A stretch of DNA of 6,072 bases from SZUA-229 sp036567985 (GTDB taxonomy: Bacteria; Pseudomonadota; Gammaproteobacteria; SZUA-229), in NCBI GenBank assembly GCA_036567985.1, contig DATCTK010000007.1, forward strand, positions 1-6,072. The letters are read 5' to 3'. The notes under the pieces were generated by a model, which saw only the letters and a list, made by a program, of their open reading frames with translations, was not told the DNA's origin and ran no database searches. How positions within the stretch are numbered: the stretch's first letter is position 1; each line of letters starts with the position of its first letter. Both the position numbers and the translations under genes were made by a program. This document shows, piece after piece, positions 5,756 through 6,072 of this stretch.

Positions 5756-6072
5756 TTACAGCTGAACCTGAAACTCCGCCAGCAACGGCAGGTGATCTGA
5801 CAGGCTACGCCAGGGGGACTCCCGCAGGCATTCACTGGAGCTAACGGTGAGGCCACGACTGTAGATGCGATCCACTGACAAAAATGGCAACCAGGCAGGA
5901 AAGGTTCTGGCACATCGCCCGGACTGTTGCTTGAACACCTCACAAAGCCCCAGCTGGCGTCGCAGGTAATTATCCGACCAGCCCTGCCAGTCATTGAAAT
6001 CCCCGGCAATAATCATCGGCTCATGTTCCGGCACCGTGGCATTAATGCGCTGCACCAGTTTTTTTACCTGAC
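5756..6072 (-). CDS. Endonuclease/exonuclease/phosphatase family protein, YbhP-like (C-terminal part only)
   Basis: This is the last 104 codons of a gene that enters from the right edge and ends in TAA at 5758-5756. The frame is open to the edge, so the start lies outside the window; the GTG at 6055 is an internal valine codon. The fragment carries the family's metal-dependent phosphodiesterase motifs: AGDFNDW near its start (catalytic Asp and Asn), a VDRIY segment, and a terminal SDHLPL with the catalytic Asp-His pair. The order GDFNDW, RxARTFP, DRIY, W..LSDH.PL..E matches the C-terminus of E. coli YbhP as I recall it, a protein of about 250 residues, so roughly 150 residues are missing. In E. 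coli ybhP sits beside the cardiolipin synthase gene clsB, but that neighbourhood cannot be tested here. Family members cleave phosphodiester bonds in nucleic acids or lipids; the substrate is unknown. No strong terminator separates it from the downstream TetR operon. Confidence 0.9.
   Translation of the reverse strand, partial: QVKKLVQRINATVPEHEPMIIAGDFNDWQGWSDNYLRRQLGLCEVFKQQSGRCARTFPAWLPFLSVDRIYSRGLTVSSSECLRESPWRSLSDHLPLLAEFQVQL

Overview
The window looks like a chromosomal piece from a gammaproteobacterium of moderate GC content. This is inferred from the protein families, the YbhP-like fragment at the right edge, and palindromic repeats of the GTTCCCACGC...GCGTGGGAAC type. No species can be named. 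All convincing genes are on the minus strand, so the window reads biologically from right to left.

Right edge (5756-6072): the C-terminal part of an endonuclease/exonuclease/phosphatase-family protein resembling E. coli YbhP; its N-terminus lies outside the window. A 92-bp intergenic gap (5664-5755) follows. It holds a good sigma70-type promoter (TGGACA, 17 bp, TATAAC) with palindromic operator-like sequence over the -10 and the expected transcription start.

That promoter appears to drive a tightly packed three-gene operon (5663 down to 387). It encodes a TetR-family repressor with a GTG start, a TolC-family outer membrane channel whose TTG start overlaps the repressor's end, and an RND (AcrB/HAE1-type) inner membrane efflux permease whose ATG overlaps the channel's stop codon (TAATG). 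Together they look like a self-regulated multidrug or small-molecule efflux unit. The periplasmic adaptor (membrane fusion protein) normally encoded with such pumps is absent from the window. The permease keeps the two transmembrane aspartates of the proton relay but has valine where AcrB has its essential TM10 lysine.

Left edge (1-386): no convincing gene. It holds a cluster of repeats: a roughly 3.5-copy 10-bp tandem repeat just after the permease stop, two REP-like palindromes in opposite orientation (a REPIN/BIME-like pair), and two further hairpins.

I see no wholly new system. The points most worth a second look are the missing adaptor, the altered proton relay, the operator architecture and the repeat cluster.
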